Positions 16,060-22,521 of a stretch of DNA of 54,098 nt are shown one piece after another. The DNA comes from a virus, in IMG/VR virus record IMGVR_UViG_3300035698_025838, positions 1 through 54,098 of that record. The stretch is one strand, 5' to 3'. Both the position numbers and the translations under genes were made by a program. The notes under the pieces are model-generated. The model was not told where the DNA came from. It saw only the letters and a program-made list of their open reading frames with translations, and ran no database searches. Positions within the stretch are counted from its first letter, which is position 1; each line of letters opens with the position of its first letter.

Positions 16060-16779
16060 TTAAGAGTCAATCACATTAGAGCTTATTGCCATCCAATCAT
16101 CAAACTGTTTGTTAAGAACATCTGGAGTCCATTGCTGATAGTTTCCCCACCCCCTTTGTTTCATTTCTTTACTTTGCCTAATTGCGTAATGAGCATATTT
16201 TTTAATTAAAACCTCTCTATTAATATACTTATAATGAAGAAGTTTTACCCCACTATTATTTATGCTCTTAATATTTCCAGTAGGGACTGCGGTATGACTT
16301 CCCGGTGCAAAGTTAATTTCATTAACCTCAGAAGGCTTAAATAAACAAGGTTTTGAATAACTAACTTTGAAATAACCTGTTTTTAATTCTTCATATATTT
16401 GACCATCAGTTGTCGGAAGGTTTTCCGACAACATTTCATAACCTTCTGTGACAATATGGTTACAGTTTTCAATATTTTCTAGAAACTCTTTTATATTGTT
16501 ATGATATATAAGCTCATCAGTGTCACAAATAATAACCCAATCTGCGGTTGATGTTTTCCAGCAATTATTCCTTATATTAATTAAAGAAGATTCCTCAAAT
16601 TTTTGGTTTGTATCAAAACTAACAACGTTAATTCCTGCCTCCTCCATTAATTTTAATGAATTATCTGTTGACATATTATCGTAAACAGTTATATTGGAGG
16701 CAAACTTTTTATAATGCCTTAAAAAATATGGTAATATTATTTCTTCATTATAGCATATAGCAAAAACATCTATTTTCAT
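16060..16779 (-). CDS. Glycosyltransferase, GT2-like
   Basis: The protein has 239 residues. It starts KIDVFAICYNEEIILPYFLRHY, then NITVYDNMSTDNSL and WVIICDTDELIYH, where DTDE is the DxD metal site. This is the pattern of GT2-like transferases often found beside other surface-glycan genes. The C-terminus has a His/Tyr-rich KLLHYKYINREVLIKKYAHY segment. Donor and acceptor are unknown. Confidence 0.78.
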   Translation of the reverse strand: MKIDVFAICYNEEIILPYFLRHYKKFASNITVYDNMSTDNSLKLMEEAGINVVSFDTNQKFEESSLINIRNNCWKTSTADWVIICDTDELIYHNNIKEFLENIENCNHIVTEGYEMLSENLPTTDGQIYEELKTGYFKVSYSKPCLFKPSEVNEINFAPGSHTAVPTGNIKSINNSGVKLLHYKYINREVLIKKYAHYAIRQSKEMKQRGWGNYQQWTPDVLNKQFDDWMAISSNVIDS

Positions 16780-16780
16780 G

Positions 16781-17527
16781 TTATTTGTAATGTTTGATTA
16801 ATTTAAAAGGCTTCTTTTTGTTTATATCCTTATGAATGTCTCTTTGTAATTTCTGATTGACTTTGTCATCCGAAATGGGATTATCTCTATTATAGATGTA
16901 CCAAACCTTATCGTTGAATTTGACTTTATTAAACCCTGCCATTTCCATTAACGGAAACATAATGGCAACATCATATGTCATTTTATAAAAATACCCAGCA
17001 TCGTCCTTTAAACAAGAAAAATCAGCATCCTGTTTAGCTATGCTTTGATACAACCCTGCTCTAAATGTCCTTAAATGAGAAACAACAAAAGGAGAGTTTC
17101 TTAAATTATTAAATTCATCATAAGAATAAGCTCTAGCAAAACCTTTTCTACCATCTGTCCATTGAGCCTGTCCATAAGATACCCAGCAGTCAGTTTTGTT
17201 ATAGTAATCATTCACCTCAGAAAGTACGTTTCTAGTGGGAAACCAATCATCTCCATCCATAAGAACGCAGATAGTCTCTTTACTACAGTGTTCTAATATA
17301 GCATCATGAATGTTTTCTAGTGCTGTTTTTCTAACCTCATTTCTTACAATAACAACCCTATCATCATCATAAGGTAGTTTTTTATAACTATCGTCAGTAG
17401 AACAATCATCTATAAACACAACTTTATAATTATTATATCGTTGTGTTATTGCAGATGAAACACATTTCTTTAAGACCTTCCCGGGATTATAAAAGGGAAT
17501 TATTATTACTATTTCATTATTTTTCAT
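16781..17527 (-). CDS. GT2 family glycosyltransferase (complete copy)
   Basis: The protein has 248 residues: IVIIIPFYNPGKVLKKCVSSA, YKVVFIDDCSTDDSYKKLP, KTALENIHDAI and ICVLMDGDDWFPT, where DGDD is the DxD site. The whole N-terminal 90 residues are duplicated in the truncated gene at 18802-19062. It overlaps the end of the GIY-YIG endonuclease gene by 11 bases, so the endonuclease cassette sits exactly between the truncated and complete copies. Confidence 0.83.
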   Translation of the reverse strand: MKNNEIVIIIPFYNPGKVLKKCVSSAITQRYNNYKVVFIDDCSTDDSYKKLPYDDDRVVIVRNEVRKTALENIHDAILEHCSKETICVLMDGDDWFPTRNVLSEVNDYYNKTDCWVSYGQAQWTDGRKGFARAYSYDEFNNLRNSPFVVSHLRTFRAGLYQSIAKQDADFSCLKDDAGYFYKMTYDVAIMFPLMEMAGFNKVKFNDKVWYIYNRDNPISDDKVNQKLQRDIHKDINKKKPFKLIKHYK

Positions 17528-18350
17528 ATTTCCAAATGTGATTTTTAATAAAAAGCTTATTATACAATGACTTCTTAATTGATGAGCGACTAAAGCCTGA
17601 TTTTTCAGAAGCCTCAGTTATGCTTTTATAAGAAGAAACTAAATTGTTTTTATAATTGAATAAGTGAACTTTTTTAGATTTTAATTTTTTATTTTTATCA
17701 GACACAGCAGGTCTCTTAACTCCAAACATAGCGTTATTTTTACCTTTATTAAGTTTGCTATTCTTGTCGTTTGCTTCTTTTTGTTTTTTGACGGCATTTT
17801 CTATCCCGTATTTATTTATCCAAATTTCAAAACAACTAGTCCCATACATAGGATTGTTTTTTTCTTTGGATAAATTTTTATCTTTTCTTGTTTTACTTAT
17901 TTTCTTAGCAGAAGCAACATTGTCTCTCTTATGATTAAATGAGCTAATCATAAGTTTTCTATAATCTTTAGAACTCCATTTAGCTTTCATTAATAATGAA
18001 AGCTTCTTTTTAGTCTCCTTCGTGTGAGCAGAACCAAGAGAACTAAACGCTGTTTCTAATATATTGTAAACAATGTCTCTACAAAAGGGGGTGTATATAT
18101 CTAAATACTTTTGTTCTAATTCTAATAAAGACTCTTTGCTTGGTTTATCTGTTAACTCTAAGACTATAAACTCAAACTCATCTTTCCCATATTTAACCCA
18201 AGCCCTCTGTAGATGTTTATTTCCGTGAGATTCTTTGTTTAGTTTACATTTATGTTGACACCATCTTTCTAAGATATTAGCAGAGCTACCTATGTAAATC
18301 TTTTTATTAATTTTGTTTTTTATTATATATACTCCTGATTTTTTATCCAT
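17517..18350 (-). CDS. GIY-YIG homing endonuclease with NUMOD-type DNA-binding repeats
   Basis: The protein has 277 residues from the ATG at 18350; an ATG at 18362 would add four. The catalytic domain is at the N-terminus: GVYIIKNKINKKIYIGSS, then ERWCQHK with the conserved Arg, KHLQRAWVKYGKDEF, and a Glu in LLELEQKYLD. The middle has NUMOD3-like segments (NNPMYG and NNAMFGVKRP), and the C-terminus has a NUMOD1-like helix-turn-helix (KSITEASEKSGFSRSSIKKS). This is the layout of free-standing phage homing endonucleases such as the Seg proteins. It cuts DNA at a specific site to spread its own gene. Its neighbours are a ribbon-helix-helix gene and the two glycosyltransferase copies. Confidence 0.88.
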   Translation of the reverse strand: MDKKSGVYIIKNKINKKIYIGSSANILERWCQHKCKLNKESHGNKHLQRAWVKYGKDEFEFIVLELTDKPSKESLLELEQKYLDIYTPFCRDIVYNILETAFSSLGSAHTKETKKKLSLLMKAKWSSKDYRKLMISSFNHKRDNVASAKKISKTRKDKNLSKEKNNPMYGTSCFEIWINKYGIENAVKKQKEANDKNSKLNKGKNNAMFGVKRPAVSDKNKKLKSKKVHLFNYKNNLVSSYKSITEASEKSGFSRSSIKKSLYNKLFIKNHIWKYEK

Positions 18351-18362
18351 TTTAAGCCGCAT

Positions 18363-18761
18363 TTAAAAAGCATACGCTTTAATTTTGTTTTTAGAAAAAT
18401 CACACCCATTCAAATAAATCAACACCATCTTGTTTTTGTTTTCTTTTAAAAAATCTAAAATATTCATATTATAACTTAAAAGAACCACCCAATCACACAC
18501 CTCTTCGTTTAAAGAGGTTTTTTTCTCTTCATTGTTCCAAAAAAAACTAGTAGAACCTACAACATATACACTACAATAACCCATTTGCCTAATCATCTCC
18601 TTAAAATTATCTTCTAAACACTTTACTTGGTTTAACTTAACTTTATTGACAATGAAGCTATGGACACTATCTGACATCGTAACTGATTCTTGGTTGCAAA
18701 TATTTTTAAACTCATTTTTTAATGCAGAGTTAATTCTTATTTTAATCCCTTCTTCTTTCAT
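18363..18761 (-). CDS. Ribbon-helix-helix N-terminal domain protein
   Basis: The protein has 132 residues. GIKIRINSALKNEFKNICNQ, followed by SVTMSDSVHSFIVNKV, fits a ribbon-helix-helix (CopG/Arc-like) fold. The remaining 90 residues (YCSVYVVGSTSFFWNNE onward) were not recognised. It sits immediately upstream of the GIY-YIG gene in the same cassette and may regulate it or assist DNA recognition (inference). Confidence 0.6.
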   Translation of the reverse strand: MKEEGIKIRINSALKNEFKNICNQESVTMSDSVHSFIVNKVKLNQVKCLEDNFKEMIRQMGYCSVYVVGSTSFFWNNEEKKTSLNEEVCDWVVLLSYNMNILDFLKENKNKMVLIYLNGCDFSKNKIKAYAF

Positions 18762-18784
18762 TTGTTATAACATTGTTTATACAT

Positions 18785-18791
18785 ATAAATA
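18785..18791 (-). promoter_or_regulatory. Late-promoter-like TATTTAT box
   Basis: On the minus strand TATTTAT lies 24 nt before the ATG at 18761. It would give the endonuclease cassette its own promoter within the glycan operon. Confidence 0.3.
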
Positions 18792-18801
18792 CTAAAAAAA
18801 A

Positions 18802-19062
18802 TTAAAACATATCATCTGGATCACAATGATTCATAACAGCGTCATGAATATTCTCTAGTGCTGTTTTTCTCGTTTTGTTCTGTATCGATATAACTCTTTT
18901 GTCATCGTGAGGTATTTTATTCCATGAATTATCAGTAGAACAATCATCAATATAAATGACTTGATAGTCATCATATTTTTGATTTAAAGAAACCCTTATA
19001 TTTTTGAACAAAAATTTTGCAGGATTATAGAAAGGAGTTATAATTTTTATTTTATTTTTCAT
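18802..19062 (-). pseudogene. Truncated GT2 glycosyltransferase (N-terminal fragment)
   Basis: The product has 86 residues and aligns without gaps to the N-terminus of the GT2 protein at 16781-17527 (IITPFYNPAKFLFKN, YIDDCSTDNSWNKIPHDD, KTALENIHDAV). It stops right after HCDPDDMF, where the complete copy goes on to its DxD motif. It lacks the metal site and acceptor domain, so it should be inactive. DNA similarity to the complete copy is high (for example CTAGTGCTGTTTTTCT at 18857 and 17318). It overlaps the preceding gene by 11 bases. Confidence 0.75.
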
Positions 19063-19867
19063 TTTTCTGTTCTTTTAACAAAAGAGCATAAATCCCAAAA
19101 TTAGATTCAAGCCCTTTAACTGAATCTTTTTTTATTTTTATCCTCATATACTTTCCGTTCAATAACCTGATGTTTAGAATTTTTTTAATTAAAATATCAG
19201 CTGTCTCTGAAGGAGGTGGAACATCAGTTACAAGAACTGAGTTTTTAAAGCTAGCTAGTTTCTTTTTTGGAAAGTTAGAAAACACTTGGATGTTTTCTTG
19301 AAGTTCATCGAAATTTTCAAACCTTACTTTATTTGTCAGTTTTTTAATTTCCTTTCTTCTAAAAATATGACCATGAACACAAAGAGGAAATCCGAAATCT
19401 AAATAATGCTTCGACCAATCAACTAATAAGTGATTATCACTTTTTTCATTAAGAGGGATTATAATATTTGGGGATTGAAACCTCTTGTTCTCTTTAATGT
19501 TATAACCCAACCTTAATGAGAATGACAATAAATCCTGATGTTCTTTAAATACAGATGAAATTATTCCAGCACTTCCGCTATTTAAATTCTTATAAAACAT
19601 GTCTTCATCTGAAAAAATCGCATACAAGTCTGTATCTGATATCTCCATTTGATTAACAGTATCTATTTTTAAGTTAGAAACTTCTACAAAATTCACATAG
19701 TCAAAATCAGATTGTAGTTTCTGGTAACCTTTTTTTAAATCTATATCAGAATATTCGTAAAGCACAGTTAGATTAAAAATATTCTTAGAAAAATCTCTAT
19801 GAGAATCTAAAAACATTTTTAATCTATATGCATTGTCTTTACTATGTACTATTCCATTAATCTTCAT
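19052..19867 (-). CDS. Putative glycosyltransferase-like protein
   Basis: The protein has 271 residues. An N-terminal [20 protein letters not shown], the strand LTVLYEYSD and an acidic [16 protein letters not shown] segment suggest a GT-A-like nucleotide-sugar fold, but no standard GT2 motif is complete. The position inside the glycan operon (overlaps of 11 bases on both sides) supports a role in glycan synthesis. The assignment is moderate. Confidence 0.6.
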   Translation of the reverse strand: MKINGIVHSKDNAYRLKMFLDSHRDFSKNIFNLTVLYEYSDIDLKKGYQKLQSDFDYVNFVEVSNLKIDTVNQMEISDTDLYAIFSDEDMFYKNLNSGSAGIISSVFKEHQDLLSFSLRLGYNIKENKRFQSPNIIIPLNEKSDNHLLVDWSKHYLDFGFPLCVHGHIFRRKEIKKLTNKVRFENFDELQENIQVFSNFPKKKLASFKNSVLVTDVPPPSETADILIKKILNIRLLNGKYMRIKIKKDSVKGLESNFGIYALLLKEQKNEK

Positions 19868-20183
19868 TAGTGAGATTGTCGATTATTTCCTGCATAACAG
19901 AAGAAGGGTTAGACCCTAATTTTTTGTCAGCATGTTCTCCATTTTTAAGGAAAGTAAACTGAGGAATACTTCTCACACCATACTGCTGAGCAGCCTCTCC
20001 TACTGAATCTACATTCACTTTAAGGAACTTTACGTTTTCATTTGTTTTTGATAACTCCTCAAAAACAGGCACCATTTGTCTACAAGGACCACACCAACTA
20101 GCCCAGAAATCAATAACCACTATCCCTTCTTTACTTAAATCGTTAAGCTGTTCAAGTGATTCTATTTCAATTAAATTTTCCAT
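19857..20183 (-). CDS. trxA: Thioredoxin
   Basis: The protein has 108 residues from the ATG at 20183, the normal thioredoxin length. The active site is [17 protein letters not shown], and the conserved cis-Pro is in [14 protein letters not shown] longer reading from 20240 adds 19 residues with no thioredoxin character, so 20183 is preferred. It is a dithiol reductant. In phages thioredoxin may serve ribonucleotide reductase or a polymerase; here it is the first gene of the glycan operon, and its role there is not evident. Confidence 0.92.
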   Translation of the reverse strand: MENLIEIESLEQLNDLSKEGIVVIDFWASWCGPCRQMVPVFEELSKTNENVKFLKVNVDSVGEAAQQYGVRSIPQFTFLKNGEHADKKLGSNPSSVMQEIIDNLTNED

Positions 20184-20245
20184 TTTTTTTCTTTTTCTTT
20201 TAGTTTTAAGATAATCTGAACTAATTAATATTAGTAACACGCATA

Positions 20246-20276
20246 CAAAATAACATACTTTATTTAGAAAATCAAA
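20246..20276 (-). promoter_or_regulatory. Putative Bacteroidota-type promoter of the glycan operon
   Basis: On the minus strand TTTG (20276-20273, in a TTTTTG context) is followed after 19 nt by TTATTTTG (20253-20246). The Bacteroidota primary-sigma consensus is TTTG-N19-21-TAnnTTTG, so the -7 element has one mismatch. The leader to the ATG at 20183 would be about 55-60 nt. The same pair precedes the vWA gene. Confidence 0.4.
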
Positions 20277-20286
20277 AATTTACACT

Positions 20287-20293
20287 TATTTAC
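20287..20293 (+). promoter_or_regulatory. Late-promoter-like TATTTAC box
   Basis: TATTTAC lies 18 nt before the ATG at 20311. Confidence 0.4.
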
Positions 20294-20310
20294 TTTAAAA
20301 GTTGATAAAA

Positions 20311-20667
20311 ATGAACACTACTAACAAAAAAAGCCCAACTCTTTTCAAAGAAGCTGTAATAGCTGAAGCGAGAGCAATGAGAAGAAAAGAAGAGTTATAT
20401 GAAGATATCGTAAGAATCGAAAACGAATTACAAACTCTTAAGGAGCATGGGTTCGTTGGAACTTTTGGATTTCAAAACCAATCAGACGTAGGAGCTAAGA
20501 ACCCTACAGGTTTCGAGAACATACCTAATATTTCAAGAATTGCTGAACTAGCAAATGAAATGAGCGTTTCTGAAAATGAAGATGTAACTGAAATAGAAAA
20601 ACTTAAAGCAGAAAATGAGCAATTAAAAAATCAAATTGCAGAATCTTCTCAAGAAGTTAAAAAATAA
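20311..20667 (+). CDS. Hypothetical protein with predicted coiled coil, 118 residues
   Basis: The start at ATG 20311 has an A-rich leader and a TATTTA box 18 nt upstream; a TTG at 20302 is unlikely. The N-terminus is helical and basic (AVIAEARAMRRKEELYEDI). The C-terminus has a heptad-like stretch (IEKLKAENEQLKNQIAE). No family was recognised. It leads a three-gene operon with two other acidic/helical proteins. A prohead-core role would fit their character but is inferred. Confidence 0.65.
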   Translation: MNTTNKKSPTLFKEAVIAEARAMRRKEELYEDIVRIENELQTLKEHGFVGTFGFQNQSDVGAKNPTGFENIPNISRIAELANEMSVSENEDVTEIEKLKAENEQLKNQIAESSQEVKK

Positions 20668-20697
20668 TAAAATAAACTTTCCAAAATAAAAAGAATT

Positions 20698-21510
20698 ATG
20701 TCACAAAAAAATTACACGATCAAACAAATTGATCAAATGATTAACGAAGAGTACACCAAAGCAAAAAAAGCTATGGTGCTTAAAAAAGAGCTTGACGCTT
20801 TAAACGAAGAAGAAGATAAGCTAAGACAAGAATTAGGAATTGACGAAGTAACTGTCGGAGGTAGACATTCAGGTAGTGAATGGTACGAGAAAGATGTTCC
20901 AAGTCCTAATTTCGAAAAAATTGGTTCACACCTAAAAGAGATGGAAGACGAAGAAGCAATGGGTATGGAGATGGACACTGAGATGGACACTGAGATGGAC
21001 ACTGAGATGGACTTAGGTTATTTCGAAACCAAATTAGGTGAGTTAGGAAAAGAGCTTGATCTTAAAATAGGAGATGAAGGTTCTGACGAAGAGATGGAGA
21101 TGGATATGGAAATGGGAGATGACGAATCTTCTGAAGAAATGGAAATGGGAGATGACGAAGAAATTGACGAAAACTCTGATGCCCCTGAAGTTCTAGAGAT
21201 AGATTCATCTGGTATTATGGGAGATGAAGAGGGATGTGAAGATGAGGATGAAACAGTTGACGAACAAGCTGGGGATGCCGTATCAAACGCTGCTGAAAAG
21301 AAAGTTAAAGGTGAAGACGGAATGAAGAAGGTAGATAATAAGAACTCTATGGCTGACAAAATGTATGAAGGCAAAAAAGGGACTAAATCATTGATTTCTG
21401 AAGTACAAGAAAGAGATGAATCAGTTCTTATGGAAGGTCTAGACAAAAAAGGACAAGCAGAGGTAAAATCTCAACTTGAAAGAATGAGAAGACTTACTTT
21501 TAATAGATAA
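20698..21510 (+). CDS. Very acidic low-complexity protein, possible prohead-core component
   Basis: The protein has 270 residues. After a helical N-terminus there is a strongly acidic middle (about residues 75-200) with tandem EMDTEMDTEMDTEMD and EMEMGDDE runs, then a basic/helical end finishing QLERMRRLTFNR. The RMR-x-L end resembles the ESRRMRELST end of the gp22-like scaffold at 33863-35254. Acidic, helical and short-motif-tailed proteins are typical of T4-type prohead cores (gp22, gp67, gp68), but no homology was established. Confidence 0.6.
   Translation: MSQKNYTIKQIDQMINEEYTKAKKAMVLKKELDALNEEEDKLRQELGIDEVTVGGRHSGSEWYEKDVPSPNFEKIGSHLKEMEDEEAMGMEMDTEMDTEMDTEMDLGYFETKLGELGKELDLKIGDEGSDEEMEMDMEMGDDESSEEMEMGDDEEIDENSDAPEVLEIDSSGIMGDEEGCEDEDETVDEQAGDAVSNAAEKKVKGEDGMKKVDNKNSMADKMYEGKKGTKSLISEVQERDESVLMEGLDKKGQAEVKSQLERMRRLTFNR
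20969..21010 (+). repeat. 12-bp in-frame tandem repeat
   Basis: The unit GAGATGGACACT (EMDT) is repeated three times, followed by a partial copy, within the acidic protein. Such short perfect repeats are prone to copy-number change. Confidence 0.8.
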
Positions 21511-21536
21511 TTTTTTATTAAATCTTAAAAAAACAA

Positions 21537-22166
21537 TTGGTGGAAATTAAAAACCAAATAAGGAAAGTTATATTCAAAAGCCTGATTAAAGAAGATCAGG
21601 CTTTTGATGCTTTAGAGAATCAATTATCTAAGGTAGAAGATACTTTTATCTCTTTTTCCAGAAGTAGAATTGAAGAACTAAACAAAGAGTTGGATTCTGC
21701 AAAAGAAGAAAAAGAATTCGCTAGATTTAGAAGAGCTTTAGAAGAGAAGTCTCAAGCACTTTCTGATTTAATTGATGCTCATCAGAAAAAAATGGAGATA
21801 TTAAATAAAATGCATGAAAACATTAAGAGTGAGCTTGACATAGCAAACACTCAAGGAGAGAAGGTGTTTTCAGACAATGAATTTGATAATTTTAATGCTC
21901 AAGAGTTTACTTCAGGACAAAGATTTAGAATTGAATCAAACGCTTCTTTTATTGAAGTTGAAAAGATTTCTGAGGAAAGTAATCAATTTAAATTAGAGGA
22001 TGGGAACATAAAAGGATTGAAATCTGGAGATGTACTGCAAATACAAGACTTCTCAGTTGGAGGAGATTCTAAAGTTTCAGTTTATAGAAAGATAGGAGAA
22101 AGATATGAAAAGCTTTCTGACTTTACACTTTCTAATATAATTAAAATAACAGAAAATCCAGCTTAA
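21537..22166 (+). CDS. Coiled-coil protein with non-ATG start
   Basis: The protein has about 209 residues. There is no ATG near the start of the conserved-looking frame; TTG at 21537 or GTG at 21540 must be used (sequence AACAATTGGTGGAAATT). The next in-frame ATG is about 85 codons in, which would remove a clearly protein-like helical region. Residues about 20-110 are strongly helical with heptads (RIEELNKELDSAKEEKEF), and the end is beta-rich. No family was recognised. It is the third gene of the 20311 operon and ends at a terminator. Confidence 0.65.
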   Translation: MVEIKNQIRKVIFKSLIKEDQAFDALENQLSKVEDTFISFSRSRIEELNKELDSAKEEKEFARFRRALEEKSQALSDLIDAHQKKMEILNKMHENIKSELDIANTQGEKVFSDNEFDNFNAQEFTSGQRFRIESNASFIEVEKISEESNQFKLEDGNIKGLKSGDVLQIQDFSVGGDSKVSVYRKIGERYEKLSDFTLSNIIKITENPA

Positions 22167-22192
22167 GCTAGTTTATAAAATTATAAGATAAA

Positions 22193-22227
22193 AAAAAAGA
22201 CCTACTAAATTTAGTAGGTCTTTTTTT
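22193..22227. terminator. Bidirectional rho-independent terminator
   Basis: A near-perfect palindrome (AAAGACCTACTAAA / TTTAGTAGGTCTTT) is flanked by A-run and T-run. It sits between convergent genes ending at 22166 (+) and 22244 (-), so it can serve both strands. Confidence 0.85.
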
Positions 22228-22243
22228 GTGCTAATTTTATAAT

Positions 22244-22486
22244 TTAAGACTCATTGATTATCTCTCGTCCATCATCAGTCAGTAACTTGCTTCTATTTTT
22301 TTCTAAAAGTTCAGATGGTTTTTTTGACATTTTATCTGAAATGTCAAGCATTCTCTTTTTTTCCTGAAGAGGATTAATTAAGTCGTTTGCAAATTTCTCA
22401 TCAACACCATCTCCCTCTTGAGACTTTAAAGGATTCTGAAAAATATTGCCTGTTATTAAATTTCCGTTTTTATCTACTGCTGCCAT
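22244..22486 (-). CDS. Hypothetical protein, 80 residues
   Basis: This is a small hydrophilic protein (MAAVDKNGNLITGNIFQNP at the N-terminus, DKMSKKPSELLEKNRSKLL near the end). No family was recognised. Support comes from a CTATTTAT box 17 nt upstream of the ATG, an A-rich leader and a terminator after the stop. Confidence 0.6.
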   Translation of the reverse strand: MAAVDKNGNLITGNIFQNPLKSQEGDGVDEKFANDLINPLQEKKRMLDISDKMSKKPSELLEKNRSKLLTDDGREIINES

Positions 22487-22502
22487 AATTGTTATTTTAA
22501 AA

Positions 22503-22510
22503 TAAATAGT
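22503..22510 (-). promoter_or_regulatory. Late-promoter-like CTATTTAT box
   Basis: On the minus strand CTATTTAT has its conserved A 17 nt before the ATG at 22486. Confidence 0.45.
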
Positions 22511-22521
22511 TAAGTATTCCG

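Noticed and set aside
16781-19062. A group I intron splitting the GT2 gene
   Set aside because: The downstream GT2 gene restarts with its own complete N-terminus, so joining the fragments would duplicate the first 86 residues. Truncation plus duplication fits better.
20184-20240. Longer thioredoxin start at 20240
   Set aside because: The extra 19 residues are not part of any thioredoxin, and the ATG at 20183 gives the normal length with an A-rich leader.
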